64,000 nucleotides of DNA, taken from contig JACJID010000006.1 in the NCBI GenBank assembly GCA_014138725.1, positions 432,001 through 496,000 of the forward strand, read 5' to 3'. The notes beneath the pieces are model-generated. The model did not search any database, was not told the origin of the DNA, and saw only the letters and a program-made list of their open reading frames with translations. This document shows positions 51,507-60,512 of the stretch, piece after piece; the first letter of the stretch is position 1; the number at the start of each line of letters is the position of its first letter. This stretch comes from Kutzneria viridogrisea. GTDB lineage: Bacteria > Actinomycetota > Actinomycetes > Mycobacteriales > Pseudonocardiaceae. A program made the translations under genes and the position numbers.

Positions 51507-52733
51507 TCAGGCCGAAACGGTCCACTTCTGGTTGGCGCTGCCGGCACAGTCCCAGAGCTGTAAGGCCGTGCCGTTGGCGGAGCTGTTGCCGGTCGCGTCC
51601 AGGCACTTGCCCAGCGCGCGGATCGTGCCGTCACCGGGCCGCGTCCACTGCTGTGCCGCGGACCCGTTGCAGTCGTAGAGCTGGACCTTCGTGCCGTTCG
51701 CGGAGTTGGCACCGGCCGCGTCCAGGCACTTGCCCAGCGCCTGGATGCTGGAGCCCGAGGTGGTCCACTGCTGGGCGTTGGTGCCGTTGCAGTCGTAGAG
51801 CTGCACGGCGGTCCCGTTGGCGTTGCTGGCGCTGGCCACGTCCACGCACTTGCCGCCGAGGCCGGTGATCCGCCCGCCGCCACCGCCGCCGGAGTTGCTG
51901 GTCGTCACGTGCACGTAGTCGACCACCAGCCGCGCGGGGAACTGCGTGTTGCCGTCGGGGTTGCCCGGCCAGTAGCCGCCGACCGCCAGGTTGAGGATGA
52001 TGAAGAACGGGTGGTTGAACACCCACTGCTTGCCCGCGACGTCGGCGGGGGTCCTGGTCTGGTAGACGTTGCCGTCCACCGACCAGCTGATCCGGTCGGG
52101 GGCCCAGTCGATGGCGAAGGTGTGGAAGCCGTCGGCGAACGCCTGTCCGCCGGGCAGGCCGTAGCCCGCGCCGACCCCGCCGGAACCGGAGTAGCCGGGG
52201 CCGTGGATCGTGCCGTGCACGGTGCCCGGCTCGAAGCCGACGTTCTCCATGATGTCGATCTCGCCGCTGTTCGGCCAGCCCACGCTGCCGATGTTGTCGC
52301 CGAGCATCCAGAACGCGGGCCACATGCCCTGCCCGCGCGGGACCTGCATGCGCGCCTCGACGTGCCCGTATGCCTGGGTGAACCGGCCAGCGGTGTTCAG
52401 CCGGGCGGAGGTGTACTGGCAGTAGCCGTACCAGCAGTTGTTGTTGCCGGGGTTCTCCTTCTTCGCGGTGATCACCAGGTGGCCCTGGCCGTCCAGCGCG
52501 GCGTTGGCCGAACCCGAGGTGTACCACTGAAGTTCGTGGTTGTTGACGTTGTCCCCGGTCTCGTACTGCCACTTGCCGCCGTCGGCGGGGCTGCCCGCGG
52601 GACCGTCGAAGTCGTCGGTGAAGCTGGCCGCCGAGGGGGCGGCGGCCACGGTCTGGACGGGCAGGGTCGCGCCCAGTACGGCCAGTGCCGCCACCGCCAG
52701 CGCGGTGAGGGCTCGGGTGGATCGTGTTGACAT
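51507..52733 (-). CDS. Secreted GH16 endo-beta-1,3-glucanase with C-terminal CBM13
   Basis: 408 residues: signal peptide (1-32), GH16 jelly roll (about 36-280) with the active-site motif GEIDIMENVG (Glu158, Asp160, Glu163), a Gly-rich linker, then a ricin-type trefoil. The insertion-free ExDxxE form is typical of laminarinases acting on beta-1,3-glucans such as fungal walls. Good ribosome site (GAGAGGCGAG). In tandem with the GH18 enzyme, 63 bp apart. Confidence 0.92.
   Translation of the reverse strand: MSTRSTRALTALAVAALAVLGATLPVQTVAAAPSAASFTDDFDGPAGSPADGGKWQYETGDNVNNHELQWYTSGSANAALDGQGHLVITAKKENPGNNNCWYGYCQYTSARLNTAGRFTQAYGHVEARMQVPRGQGMWPAFWMLGDNIGSVGWPNSGEIDIMENVGFEPGTVHGTIHGPGYSGSGGVGAGYGLPGGQAFADGFHTFAIDWAPDRISWSVDGNVYQTRTPADVAGKQWVFNHPFFIILNLAVGGYWPGNPDGNTQFPARLVVDYVHVTTSNSGGGGGGRITGLGGKCVDVASASNANGTAVQLYDCNGTNAQQWTTSGSSIQALGKCLDAAGANSANGTKVQLYDCNGSAAQQWTRPGDGTIRALGKCLDATGNSSANGTALQLWDCAGSANQKWTVSA
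51763..51854. repeat. CBM13-encoding direct repeat, copy in GH16 gene
   Basis: Partner of 51244-51335 (90 of 92 positions identical). Confidence 0.85.
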
Positions 52734-52964
52734 CGTGCTCGCCTCTCGTGCAGGGGAACGAGAAACGCCACTGAGGCGGCGGCCAGCGGGTGGCCAGCGG
52801 CGTGCTGCGACCGGTGCCCTGGCGGAGGGCTGTGACGCGGCCGAAGGGGCACCAGTATGCGAGGTCTAGACCAGGTCGGCAAGACTTCGCACCGAGTCTC
52901 TCCCGGCTACGTACACGACATGATTTTAGACTCAAGAAAAGTGCTTGGCCAGAGCTGGCTGCGC

Positions 52965-54185
52965 TCAGGCGGCCCGGCGCCTCGGCCGGAAGTCGGCACC
53001 CTGCTCCAGCAGGGCCGCCACCGGCAGGGTGGCCGCACCGACCGCCACCGCGTCCGGGCCCAGTTGGCACAGCTCGATCGAGGTCTGGCTGTACGGCTCG
53101 CGCAGCGCGTGCGCCAGTGTGGCCCGCCGGATCTCCGGCAGCAGGTGCGCGCCCAGCTTCAGCCCGGCCCAGCCGCCGAGCACGATGCGCTCCGGGTTGA
53201 ACAGGTTGATCAGGTTGGCGATGCCCGAGCCCAGGTAGCCCGCGGTCTCCTCAAGCACCTTGGCCGCGGCCTTCGACCGGCCCGCCGCGGTGATCAGCGC
53301 GTCCAGCCCGGACTGCTCGTCCTGCTCGGCCACCCGCCCGCCCCGGCCACGCCGGTAGCGGTCCAGCACGCCCTCCGCGCCGACGTAGGCCTCCAGGCAG
53401 CCCAGCGCCCCGCAGCGGCAGGCCCGCCCGCCGTAGCTGATCGTCGTGTGCCCCCACTCGCCCGCGCTGGAGGTCGCTCCCCGGTAGCTGGCCCCGTCGG
53501 TGATCACCGCGGCGCCCACGCCCGAGCCGATCAGTGCGATCACCGCGTGCCGCGCGCCCCGGCCCGCGCCGAACCACATCTCCGCCTGGCCCAGGGTCTT
53601 CGCCCCGTTGTCCACGAACAGTGGCAGGTCGGTGCCCGCGGTGCGCAGCAGGTCGACCAGTGGCACCGAGTCCCAGCCGATGGTCTGCGCGTGCACCAGC
53701 ACCGTGGGGCCCTGCTCCACGATGCCCGGCACGCCGATGCCCACGCCGAGCACGCTGCCCGGGTCCACCTCGGCGGTGCTGATCACCTCGTCCAGGCCGG
53801 TGGCGATCTCGGCGACCACGGCCGCCGGGTCCGGGTGGCTGGCGGGCAGCGGGTTGTCCACCGCGGCCAGCCGGTTCATCGCCAGGTCGAACAGCTCCAC
53901 CTTGACCCCGGTCTCGCCGAGGTCGATGCCGATCACGTGCGCGTAGCCGGGGTCGACCCGCAGCAGCACCCTGGGCCTGCCGCCGTCGGACTCCACCAGC
54001 CCGGCCTCCACCACCAGCCGGTCCTCGACCAGTTCCCCGGTGACGTTGCTGACCGTCGCCGCGCTCAACCCGGTGGCCCCGCTCAGCTCGTGCCTGCTCA
54101 GCGGGCCGTCGAAGTACAGCTTGGTGAGCAGCGTCGAGCGGTTGTGCCTGCGCAGGTCGCGTACCGTGGTGCGCTTCGGTTCCAT
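52965..54185 (-). CDS. ROK-family transcriptional repressor
   Basis: 406 residues from ATG 54185. Winged helix (LRRHNRSTLLTKLYFDGPLSRHELSGATGLSAATVSNV segment) and a ROK sugar-kinase-like domain: DLGETGVKVEL phosphate loop, GIGVPGIV, and zinc motif CRCGALGCLEA. Such NagC/XylR-type repressors release DNA when a sugar binds. Divergent from a close paralogue at 54312; likely controls the glucanase/chitinase genes or the ABC operon. Confidence 0.93.
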   Translation of the reverse strand: MEPKRTTVRDLRRHNRSTLLTKLYFDGPLSRHELSGATGLSAATVSNVTGELVEDRLVVEAGLVESDGGRPRVLLRVDPGYAHVIGIDLGETGVKVELFDLAMNRLAAVDNPLPASHPDPAAVVAEIATGLDEVISTAEVDPGSVLGVGIGVPGIVEQGPTVLVHAQTIGWDSVPLVDLLRTAGTDLPLFVDNGAKTLGQAEMWFGAGRGARHAVIALIGSGVGAAVITDGASYRGATSSAGEWGHTTISYGGRACRCGALGCLEAYVGAEGVLDRYRRGRGGRVAEQDEQSGLDALITAAGRSKAAAKVLEETAGYLGSGIANLINLFNPERIVLGGWAGLKLGAHLLPEIRRATLAHALREPYSQTSIELCQLGPDAVAVGAATLPVAALLEQGADFRPRRRAA

Positions 54186-54311
54186 CGGCCACCCATCGAA
54201 CGGCTGTTGCTGGCCACAGGATGCACCAGCCACTAAATCTACGCCATAATTTAACTGGCCAACTAAGCGCTGCGCCCCTGCCGCCCGGCCGGACCCTGAC
54301 AGGATCGACCC
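54186..54311. promoter_or_regulatory. Divergent promoter between paired ROK regulators
   Basis: 126 bp with an AT-rich patch (54230-54268) that is unusual in this genome. It contains TTAACTGGCCAACTAA, an imperfect palindrome (6 of 8 arm positions), and CTAAATC, recalling the operator-like sites at 56090, 59179 and 62248. Probable binding site of one or both ROK proteins. Confidence 0.5.
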
Positions 54312-55511
54312 GTGACGCGAGCAGTCCAACAGACCACCCGAGACCTGCGCAGGCACAACCGGTCCGCGTTGCTGACCAGTCTGTACCTGCACGGTCAGCG
54401 CAGCAGGCTGGAACTGGTCGGCACCTCCGGGCTGAGTTCGGCCACGGTCAGCAACGTCATCTCCGACCTGATCGCCGACGGGGTGGTCGTGGAGGCGGGC
54501 TCGGTGGAGTCCGACGGCGGCAGGCCGCGCACCCTGCTGCGGGTCAACCCCGGTCACGGGCACGTGGTCGGCGTGGACATCGGCGAGACGCACATCGAGG
54601 TCGGGCTGTTCGACTGCACCCTGGACACCGTGGCGACGGCCACCTACCCGATCGCCTCCACCGGGCTCGAACCGGCTGAGGTGGCCCGGCTCGTGCGCAC
54701 CGGCATCGACGCCGTGGCCGCGACCCCCGGCGTGGACCCGGCGCGCCTGCTGGGCATCGGTGTGGGCGTGCCCGGCTCCGTGCGGCCCGGCGGGGTGGTG
54801 CACGCGCCCACCTTCGGCTGGCGGCAGGTCCCGCTCGGGGACATGCTGGCGCCCGGCATCGCCGCCCCGCTGCACGTGGACAACTGTGCGCGGACCCTGG
54901 GGCAGGCCGAGATGTGGCGCGGCGCTGGACGGGGTGCCAACCGCGCGGTGGTCGCACTGCTGGGGGTCGGCGTGGGCGCCGCGCTGGCCACCGGGCTGGA
55001 CGGTCAGCGCGGGTCGACCAGCACCACGGAGTGGGGGCACACCGTCGTGCAGGCCGGTGGCCTGCCCTGTCGCTGCGGCTCACGGGGTTGCCTGGAGGCC
55101 TACCTCGGCGCGGAGGGCATCCTCGCCCGGTACGCCGAACTGCCCGGCAGCACCCCGCTCACCGCGGCCGACACGGAGTCACGGCTGCAGGAGCTGGCCG
55201 ACCTGGCCACGGTGCCGGGACCGGCCGCCGAGGTGATCGCGTCCACCGCCGAGTACCTCGGGGTGGGCATCGCCAACCTGGTCAACCTGCTCACCCCGGA
55301 CCGCGTGGTGCTCTCCGGCTGGGTCAGCCAGGTGCTCGGCGTGCGCATGATGCCCGGGGTGCTGGACGCCGCGCGACGGCACGCGCTGTCCTACCTGTTC
55401 GAGCAGACCCGCGTCGAGCTCGGCCAGCTCGGGCCCGAGGCGGTGGCACTGGGCGCGGCGACCCTGCCGATCAGCCAGTTCCTCGCCGAGGGCGGCGCCA
55501 TCCCGCGCTGA
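54312..55511 (+). CDS. Second ROK-family transcriptional repressor
   Basis: 399 residues from GTG 54312. Same architecture as its divergent neighbour: winged helix (RRHNRSALLTSLYLHGQ), VDIGETHIEVGLFD, GVGVGAALATG, and zinc motif CRCGSRGCLEA. The two proteins agree over their whole length, with matching phrases (VESDGGRPR, TLGQAEMW), so they are products of duplication. It precedes the repeat array and the aldehyde dehydrogenase operon, which it probably regulates. Confidence 0.92.
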   Translation: MTRAVQQTTRDLRRHNRSALLTSLYLHGQRSRLELVGTSGLSSATVSNVISDLIADGVVVEAGSVESDGGRPRTLLRVNPGHGHVVGVDIGETHIEVGLFDCTLDTVATATYPIASTGLEPAEVARLVRTGIDAVAATPGVDPARLLGIGVGVPGSVRPGGVVHAPTFGWRQVPLGDMLAPGIAAPLHVDNCARTLGQAEMWRGAGRGANRAVVALLGVGVGAALATGLDGQRGSTSTTEWGHTVVQAGGLPCRCGSRGCLEAYLGAEGILARYAELPGSTPLTAADTESRLQELADLATVPGPAAEVIASTAEYLGVGIANLVNLLTPDRVVLSGWVSQVLGVRMMPGVLDAARRHALSYLFEQTRVELGQLGPEAVALGAATLPISQFLAEGGAIPR

Positions 55512-55523
55512 CCCCCACCCCGC

Positions 55524-56037
55524 GAGTCCCGCTCTGCGGCGGTCGAGTCTCGCGCTGGGGTGTGCGAGTCCCGCTGTGAGGTCCGTGAGTCCCGTGCTGG
55601 CGTGACCGAACCCGCCCTGCTGCGGGGCCGAGTCCCGCTGTCGGGCCCAGTAGTCCCGGCCTGCGGGCGCCGGCGTCCCGATCTCCGGTGCGCGAGACCC
55701 GCTTTGGCGTGACCGAACCCGTCCCGCGCTGAGTCCCGCCGTGCGTCGGCCTAGTCCCGCCTTGAGGTGCGAGAGTCCCGCGCTGCGGCAGTCGAGTCCC
55801 GGCTTCCTGGCCACGAGTCCCGTCCTGGGGTGTGCGGGTCCCGGCTTCCTGCCCACGAGTCCCGCCCCCGGGCGCCGAGTCCCACCCCGGCGTGATCGAC
55901 CCAGCTCCCCAGCGGCCGAGACCTGCTCTGGGGCGTGCGAGTCCCGCTGCCTGGGTGCACCGCTCCCGGTAGCCGAACCTCGTTCTGGCGTGGCCGAGTT
56001 CCGCTCTGCGGCGGCGGGGCTCCGCTGCCGAACCCGC
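55524..56037. repeat. Degenerate 21-bp tandem repeat array
   Basis: About 24 units, each beginning near GAGTCCCGC, spaced almost always 21 bp (starts at 55524, 55545, 55566, 55587, 55608, 55630, 55651, 55673, 55694, 55715, 55731, 55752, 55773, 55794, 55815, 55836, 55857, 55877, 55898, 55918, 55939, 55960, 55996, 56017 or close to these). Because the unit is seven codons, each frame encodes heptad repeats; on the minus strand AGLxRRx is recurrent. No start or ribosome site supports translation. It fills the gap between the second ROK gene and the aldehyde dehydrogenase. Confidence 0.85.
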
Positions 56038-56089
56038 GTGTCCTGCTCGCCGCCATCCGGTCGGACCTGTTGACCGCTCGTTGTCTTCA

Positions 56090-56104
56090 GACTTAGCTTA
56101 AGTC
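56090..56104 (+). promoter_or_regulatory. Palindromic operator-like site abutting the aldehyde dehydrogenase start
   Basis: GACTTAGCTTAAGTC is a perfect inverted repeat (6-bp arms, 3-nt spacer) ending one base before the ATG at 56105. There is no ribosome site between, so translation may be leaderless or start further in. Related sites: 59179-59193 and 62248-62262. Confidence 0.6.
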
Positions 56105-57523
56105 ATGGACAAAGTCGGTGACGGTCAGCTCTACCTCGACGGGGCCTTCTGTGCGGCGGAGTCCGGGCGGACCGGCCCGGTGCACGAGAAGGCCACCGGT
56201 CGGCAGATCGGCAGCTACGCGCTCGGTGGCGCGGCCGACGTGGACCGAGCGGTGCGGGCGGCCCGCGCGGCACAACCCGGCTGGGCGGCGCTGTCCGCCC
56301 CGCAGCGCGCGGGCCACCTGCGCGCGTTCGCGGAGGTCCTGCAGGCCCGCTACCCGGAACTGGTCGAGCAGAGCATCCGGGAGACCGGCGGGGTGCGGGC
56401 CAAGGCGGAGGACGAGGTCGGCACCAGCATCCGTCAGCTGCACATCTCCGCGGTGCAGGCCACCGAGAACGCCGGCGACATCCTGCCGCCTTACAAACAG
56501 GGCAAGCTCTCGCTGTCCCGCGCGGTGCCACTGGGCGTGCTCGGCCTGATCACCCCGTGGAACTACCCGATGAACCTGGCGATGCGGGCCGTTGCCCCCG
56601 GGCTGGCCTTCGGTAACACGGTGGTGCTCAAGCCAGCGGAGTTGACCCCGGTCATTGGCGGCCAGGTGCTCGCCGCCGCCGCGCACGAGGCGGGGCTGCC
56701 ACCCGGGGTGTTCAACGTGGTCACCGGCGATGGCCCGGACGCGGGCCAGCCACTGGCCGCGCACCCAGGCCTGGACCTGATGGACTTCACCGGTTCGCGC
56801 GAGGTCGGGCTGCGCATTGCCGCGCACGCCGCGCGAGACCTGCGGCCGATCCGCCTGGAACTGGGCGGCTCCAACGCCTTCCTCGTACTGGACGACGCCG
56901 ACGTGGAGCTGGCGGCCTCCTGCGCGGTGATCGCCTCGCTGGAGTTCCAGGGGCAGACCTGCATCAGCGCCAGCAGGCACCTCGTGCACCGCGAGGTAGC
57001 CGACGCGTACCTGGAAGCGCTTACCACACGGGCCAAGGCGCTGCGCGTGGGCGACCCGATGCTGGCCGAGACCGACCTTGGACCGCTGATCAGCGAGCGG
57101 CAGGTCCACCGCGTGCACCAGGAGATCGTGCTGCCCTCGGTGGCGCAGGGCGCCACAGTGCTCGCAGGCGCCGAGCACGAGGGGCTGTTCTACCAGCCCA
57201 CGGTGCTGGCCGAGGTGACCCCGGAGATGCCCGTGTTCCGCGAGGAGGTCTTCGGGCCGGTCATCCCGGTGACGGTCGTGGGCAGCGAGCGGGAAGCAGT
57301 CGAGTTGGCAAACCGGCACCCCGCGCTGATGAACTCCGTGTTCAGCACGGACCTCATGCGCGGCATGGCGGTGGCCGAGCAGTTGCACGCCGGTGAGGTG
57401 CACGTCAACGACGCGCACGCCAGGCACGGCGCGGAAAACCAGATGCCGGGGTTCACCAGGCGCCAGTGGATCGGCGTGCAGCGCACACCACTGTCCATTC
57501 CAGACTGGGCGGCCCGCCGGTGA
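56105..57523 (+). CDS. NAD(P)-dependent aldehyde dehydrogenase
   Basis: 472 residues, complete ALDH: PWNYP (Asn153), LKPAELTP, FTGSREVG (cofactor loop), LELGGSN (general base Glu252) and QTCISASR (nucleophile Cys286). It oxidises an aldehyde, probably derived from the sugar imported by the ABC system downstream. The stop overlaps the ThuA gene start (GTGA). First gene of a six-gene plus-strand cluster. Confidence 0.93.
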   Translation: MDKVGDGQLYLDGAFCAAESGRTGPVHEKATGRQIGSYALGGAADVDRAVRAARAAQPGWAALSAPQRAGHLRAFAEVLQARYPELVEQSIRETGGVRAKAEDEVGTSIRQLHISAVQATENAGDILPPYKQGKLSLSRAVPLGVLGLITPWNYPMNLAMRAVAPGLAFGNTVVLKPAELTPVIGGQVLAAAAHEAGLPPGVFNVVTGDGPDAGQPLAAHPGLDLMDFTGSREVGLRIAAHAARDLRPIRLELGGSNAFLVLDDADVELAASCAVIASLEFQGQTCISASRHLVHREVADAYLEALTTRAKALRVGDPMLAETDLGPLISERQVHRVHQEIVLPSVAQGATVLAGAEHEGLFYQPTVLAEVTPEMPVFREEVFGPVIPVTVVGSEREAVELANRHPALMNSVFSTDLMRGMAVAEQLHAGEVHVNDAHARHGAENQMPGFTRRQWIGVQRTPLSIPDWAARR

Positions 57524-58158
57524 GCCGCGCGCTGATCGTGCGGGGCGGCTGGCCCGGCCACGTTCCGGTGGCGGCGACCGAACTGTTCCGGCAGGGCCTG
57601 CTCGACGCCGGGTTCGAGATCACCGTCTCGGACACGCTCGACGTGTACTGCCAGGAGGAACTGCTCGCCGACACGGACCTGATCGTGCAGTGCTGGTCGC
57701 AGGGCACGCTGACCGCACAGCAGTGCGCCGGGCTCACCGCCGCGGTGCACGCGGGAACCGGGTTCGCGGGCTGGCACGGCGGAGTGGTCGGGACCTTCAC
57801 CGACAGCCGGGACTACCTGCGTATGGTCGGCGGCCTCTTCCTGCACCACCCCGAGGAGTTCGTCGAGTACCGGGTCCGCGTCGAACGAGCCCACGCGGAT
57901 CACCCGATTGTCGCGGGACTGCCCGACTTCACGATCACCACCGAGCAGTACTGGATGCTCACCGACCCGAACAACGAGGTGCTCGCCAGCACCGAACTCG
58001 TCGAGTCCCGCAAGCCCGCGACCATGCCCGTGGTGTGGACCCGGCGGTGGGGCGCGGGCAAGGTCTTCTTCTCGGCGATCGGGCACCGGGTGGCCGACCT
58101 GTGCGACCCCGCGGTCCACGCGCTGACCCACCGCGGCCTGCTCTGGGCGAGCCGGTGA
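57520..58158 (+). CDS. ThuA-domain protein (trehalose/sugar utilisation)
   Basis: 212 residues from GTG 57520, coupled to the ALDH gene. Flavodoxin/glutamine-amidotransferase-like fold: ALIVRGGWPGHVPVA, WSQGTLTAQQ, FAGWHGGVVGTF, FLHHPEEF, WTRRWGAGKVFFSAIGH. These are typical ThuA elements; the family occurs with sugar oxidation genes (trehalose, other disaccharides) and its exact chemistry is debated. The stop overlaps the next start. Confidence 0.88.
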   Translation: MSRALIVRGGWPGHVPVAATELFRQGLLDAGFEITVSDTLDVYCQEELLADTDLIVQCWSQGTLTAQQCAGLTAAVHAGTGFAGWHGGVVGTFTDSRDYLRMVGGLFLHHPEEFVEYRVRVERAHADHPIVAGLPDFTITTEQYWMLTDPNNEVLASTELVESRKPATMPVVWTRRWGAGKVFFSAIGHRVADLCDPAVHALTHRGLLWASR

Positions 58159-59150
58159 ACACCGTCGTGCCCGCGATGGCGCCCTGGCTGCCCGCGAGAC
58201 TCTTCCCGAAGTCCACAATGGACCTACTGGCCGGGTTGGTCGACGACTGGACCCCGCTCACCGAGTTCGACTCGCCGCAGGCCCGCGCCCGCCTGGCTCC
58301 GGCCACCGTGCTGCTCACCTGCTGGGGCTGCCCGCGCATCGACGGCAAAGTGCTTGCGGCAGCACCGAAACTGCGCTCGGTCGTGCACGCGGCGGGGACA
58401 GTCAAATCCCATGTGGACGATGTTGTATTTGAGCGGGGCATCGTGGTGAGTTCGGCGGCACACGCCAACGCCGTGCCGGTGGCCGAGTACACCGTGGCGA
58501 TGATCCTCAGCGCCAACAAGGGGATACCCGCTCTGTCGGTGGAGTACCGGCGCAGTCGGCACGACGTGGACGCGGTGCGGCGCTATCCGGAGGTGGGCAA
58601 CTTCGGGCGCACGGTGGGCATCGTCGGCGCTTCGAAGATCGGCCGCCGGGTGCTCGGACTGCTCGCGCCGTTCGACCTGGACCTGGTGGTCAGCGACCCG
58701 TACCTGGGTCAGGCCGAGGCGGCGGCGCTGGGGGCGCGCCTGGTCGGGCTGGACGAGCTCTTCGTGGTCAGCGACGTGGTGTCCCTGCACGCGCCCGCGG
58801 TGGAACGCACCAGGGGCATGGTCGGTGCGGCGCGGCTGGCGGCCATGCGCACGGGCGCGACGCTGATCAACACCGCGCGCGGCTCCCTGGTGGACCAGCA
58901 TGCGCTGGAGGCCGAGCTGTGCAGCGGGCGGATCTCCGCGGTGCTCGACGTGACCGAGCCGGAGGTGCCCGAACCGGACTCGCCGCTGTGGGAGCTGCCG
59001 AACGTGGTACTCACCCCGCACGTGGCCGGTGCCATGGGTACCGAGCTGGTCCGGTTGGGGCAGGCCGCCGCCGAGGAGGTGGTGCGCGTGGTGGGCGGGC
59101 GGCCACTGCGGCACCCGGTCGACCCGGACACCCTGGCCTGGACGGCCTGA
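58155..59150 (+). CDS. D-2-hydroxyacid dehydrogenase
   Basis: 331 residues from GTG 58155, overlapping the ThuA stop. NAD-binding GIVGASKIGRRVLGLL, NTARGSLVDQHAL with catalytic Arg, acid Glu in EPEVPEPDSPLW, and catalytic His in LTPHVAG. Related to phosphoglycerate/glyoxylate-type reductases. With the ALDH and ThuA genes it suggests oxidation and reduction of sugar-derived acids. Confidence 0.9.
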   Translation: MNTVVPAMAPWLPARLFPKSTMDLLAGLVDDWTPLTEFDSPQARARLAPATVLLTCWGCPRIDGKVLAAAPKLRSVVHAAGTVKSHVDDVVFERGIVVSSAAHANAVPVAEYTVAMILSANKGIPALSVEYRRSRHDVDAVRRYPEVGNFGRTVGIVGASKIGRRVLGLLAPFDLDLVVSDPYLGQAEAAALGARLVGLDELFVVSDVVSLHAPAVERTRGMVGAARLAAMRTGATLINTARGSLVDQHALEAELCSGRISAVLDVTEPEVPEPDSPLWELPNVVLTPHVAGAMGTELVRLGQAAAEEVVRVVGGRPLRHPVDPDTLAWTA

Positions 59151-59178
59151 AAGTCTGTGTTGACCAGGTGTTTCTAGC

Positions 59179-59193
59179 GACTTAGGTTAAGCC
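59179..59193 (+). promoter_or_regulatory. Operator-like site upstream of sugar ABC genes
   Basis: GACTTAGGTTAAGCC, one mismatch in the arms from the perfect palindrome at 56090. It lies 33 bp before the binding-protein start, where a repressor would block transcription. Confidence 0.55.
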
Positions 59194-59225
59194 GTGTACT
59201 AAGTGGGAGTGAGCGGGAGCACAGG

Positions 59226-60512
59226 ATGAAGAGTCAGTGGCGACTCGCCGGTGTGGTCTTGGCCGGCGCTCTGCTCGTGACCGGCTGTGGTGGCGGCGGT
59301 GCCGCGGCCACCGGCGGCAAGGTGGACCTCAGCTTCTGGGACTGGGATCCCAACATGGACCAGGTCGTGGCGATCTGGAACACCGCCCACCCGGACATCC
59401 ACGTGACCCTGACCAATCCCGCGGGCGGTGACCAGCTGGTGGCCAAGATGGTCACGGCGCACCAGGCTGGCAACGGCCCGGACCTGGCCAAGGTGGAGTA
59501 CCAGTCGCTGCCCTCGCTGGTGTCCAACGGGGTTGTCGCCGACATCAGCCAGTACACCGCCGACACCGTCCGGCAGTTCGACGAGCCCACCCTGCGCTCG
59601 ACCAGGTTCGACGGCAAGGTCTACGGGGTCCCGCAGGACGTCGCCCCACTGATGTTGTTCTACCGCAAGGACATCTTCCAGCAGTACGGCATCGAGGTGC
59701 CGACCACCTGGCAGGACTACGCCACCGCGGCGGCCACCCTGCACCAGAAGGCGCCCGCGGTGTCGATGACCAACTTCGACGCCGCCGACCCCGGCTGGTT
59801 CACCGGGCTGATGCAGCAGGCGGGCGCCGACTGGTGGAGCGCGAGCGGCGACACCTGGCGCGTGGACATCAACGGCTCAGCCTCCAAGAAGGTCGCCGAC
59901 TACTGGCAGAAGCTGGTGGCCGACGGGCTGGTAGCCAAGAACCCGTCGTTCTCCCCGCAGTGGAACAAGCAGATGAACGACGGCTCGCTGGCCACCTGGA
60001 TCTCCGGGGCCTGGGCGCCGGCCCAGCTCGGTGGCATCGCGCCTGCCACCAAGGGCAAGTGGGCTGTGGCCCCGCTACCCGCGTGGAGCCCCGGGGACAG
60101 GGCCACCGGCATCTGGGGCGGTTCGGCCACCACCGTCACCGCGGACGCCAAGCACCCCGCGGAGGCCGCGCAGTTCGCCTCCTGGCTGAACACCGACGCC
60201 GAGGCGATCACCGCGCAGATCAGGCAGATCAACATCTACCCGGCGGCCACTGCTGGTCGCTCGCTGCCCGTGCTGTCCTCCCCTCCGGCGTTCTTCCCGG
60301 ACCAGGCCAATTTCTACGACTTGGTCAAAGGCGTGGCACCGACCGCGCGCAGCTTCTCCATGTGGGGGCCGAACGTCACGGTGACCTTCAGCGGTTACAC
60401 CGATCGGTTCGCAGCCGCGCTGCAATCCGGCGGTTCGTTCGGTGCGGCGCTGGACGCCGTGCAGAGTTCGACAGTGGCGGACATGAAGAAGCTCGGCTTC
60501 GCGGTGAGCTGA
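59226..60512 (+). CDS. Sugar ABC transporter substrate-binding lipoprotein
   Basis: 428 residues with lipobox LVTGC (Cys21) and a family 1 binding-protein fold: LSFWDWDPNMDQVVAIWN, AKMVTAHQAGNGPDLAKVEY, GVPQDVAPLMLFYRKDIF, WISGAWAP. It delivers a mono- or oligosaccharide to the two permeases downstream. No ATPase gene is present, so a shared MsiK-type ATPase is likely, as is common in actinomycetes. The stop overlaps the first permease start. Confidence 0.93.
   Translation: MKSQWRLAGVVLAGALLVTGCGGGGAAATGGKVDLSFWDWDPNMDQVVAIWNTAHPDIHVTLTNPAGGDQLVAKMVTAHQAGNGPDLAKVEYQSLPSLVSNGVVADISQYTADTVRQFDEPTLRSTRFDGKVYGVPQDVAPLMLFYRKDIFQQYGIEVPTTWQDYATAAATLHQKAPAVSMTNFDAADPGWFTGLMQQAGADWWSASGDTWRVDINGSASKKVADYWQKLVADGLVAKNPSFSPQWNKQMNDGSLATWISGAWAPAQLGGIAPATKGKWAVAPLPAWSPGDRATGIWGGSATTVTADAKHPAEAAQFASWLNTDAEAITAQIRQINIYPAATAGRSLPVLSSPPAFFPDQANFYDLVKGVAPTARSFSMWGPNVTVTFSGYTDRFAAALQSGGSFGAALDAVQSSTVADMKKLGFAVS

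Noticed and set aside
52857-54236. 459-aa plus-strand frame
   Set aside because: Antisense to the ROK repressor gene.
55179-55856. 225-aa minus-strand frame with heptad repeats
   Set aside because: Runs through the 21-bp array into antisense of the ROK gene; no start or ribosome site supports it, so kept only as a repeat finding.
55524-56037. CRISPR array
   Set aside because: Units are contiguous 21-bp degenerate repeats without distinct spacers, and no cas genes are present.
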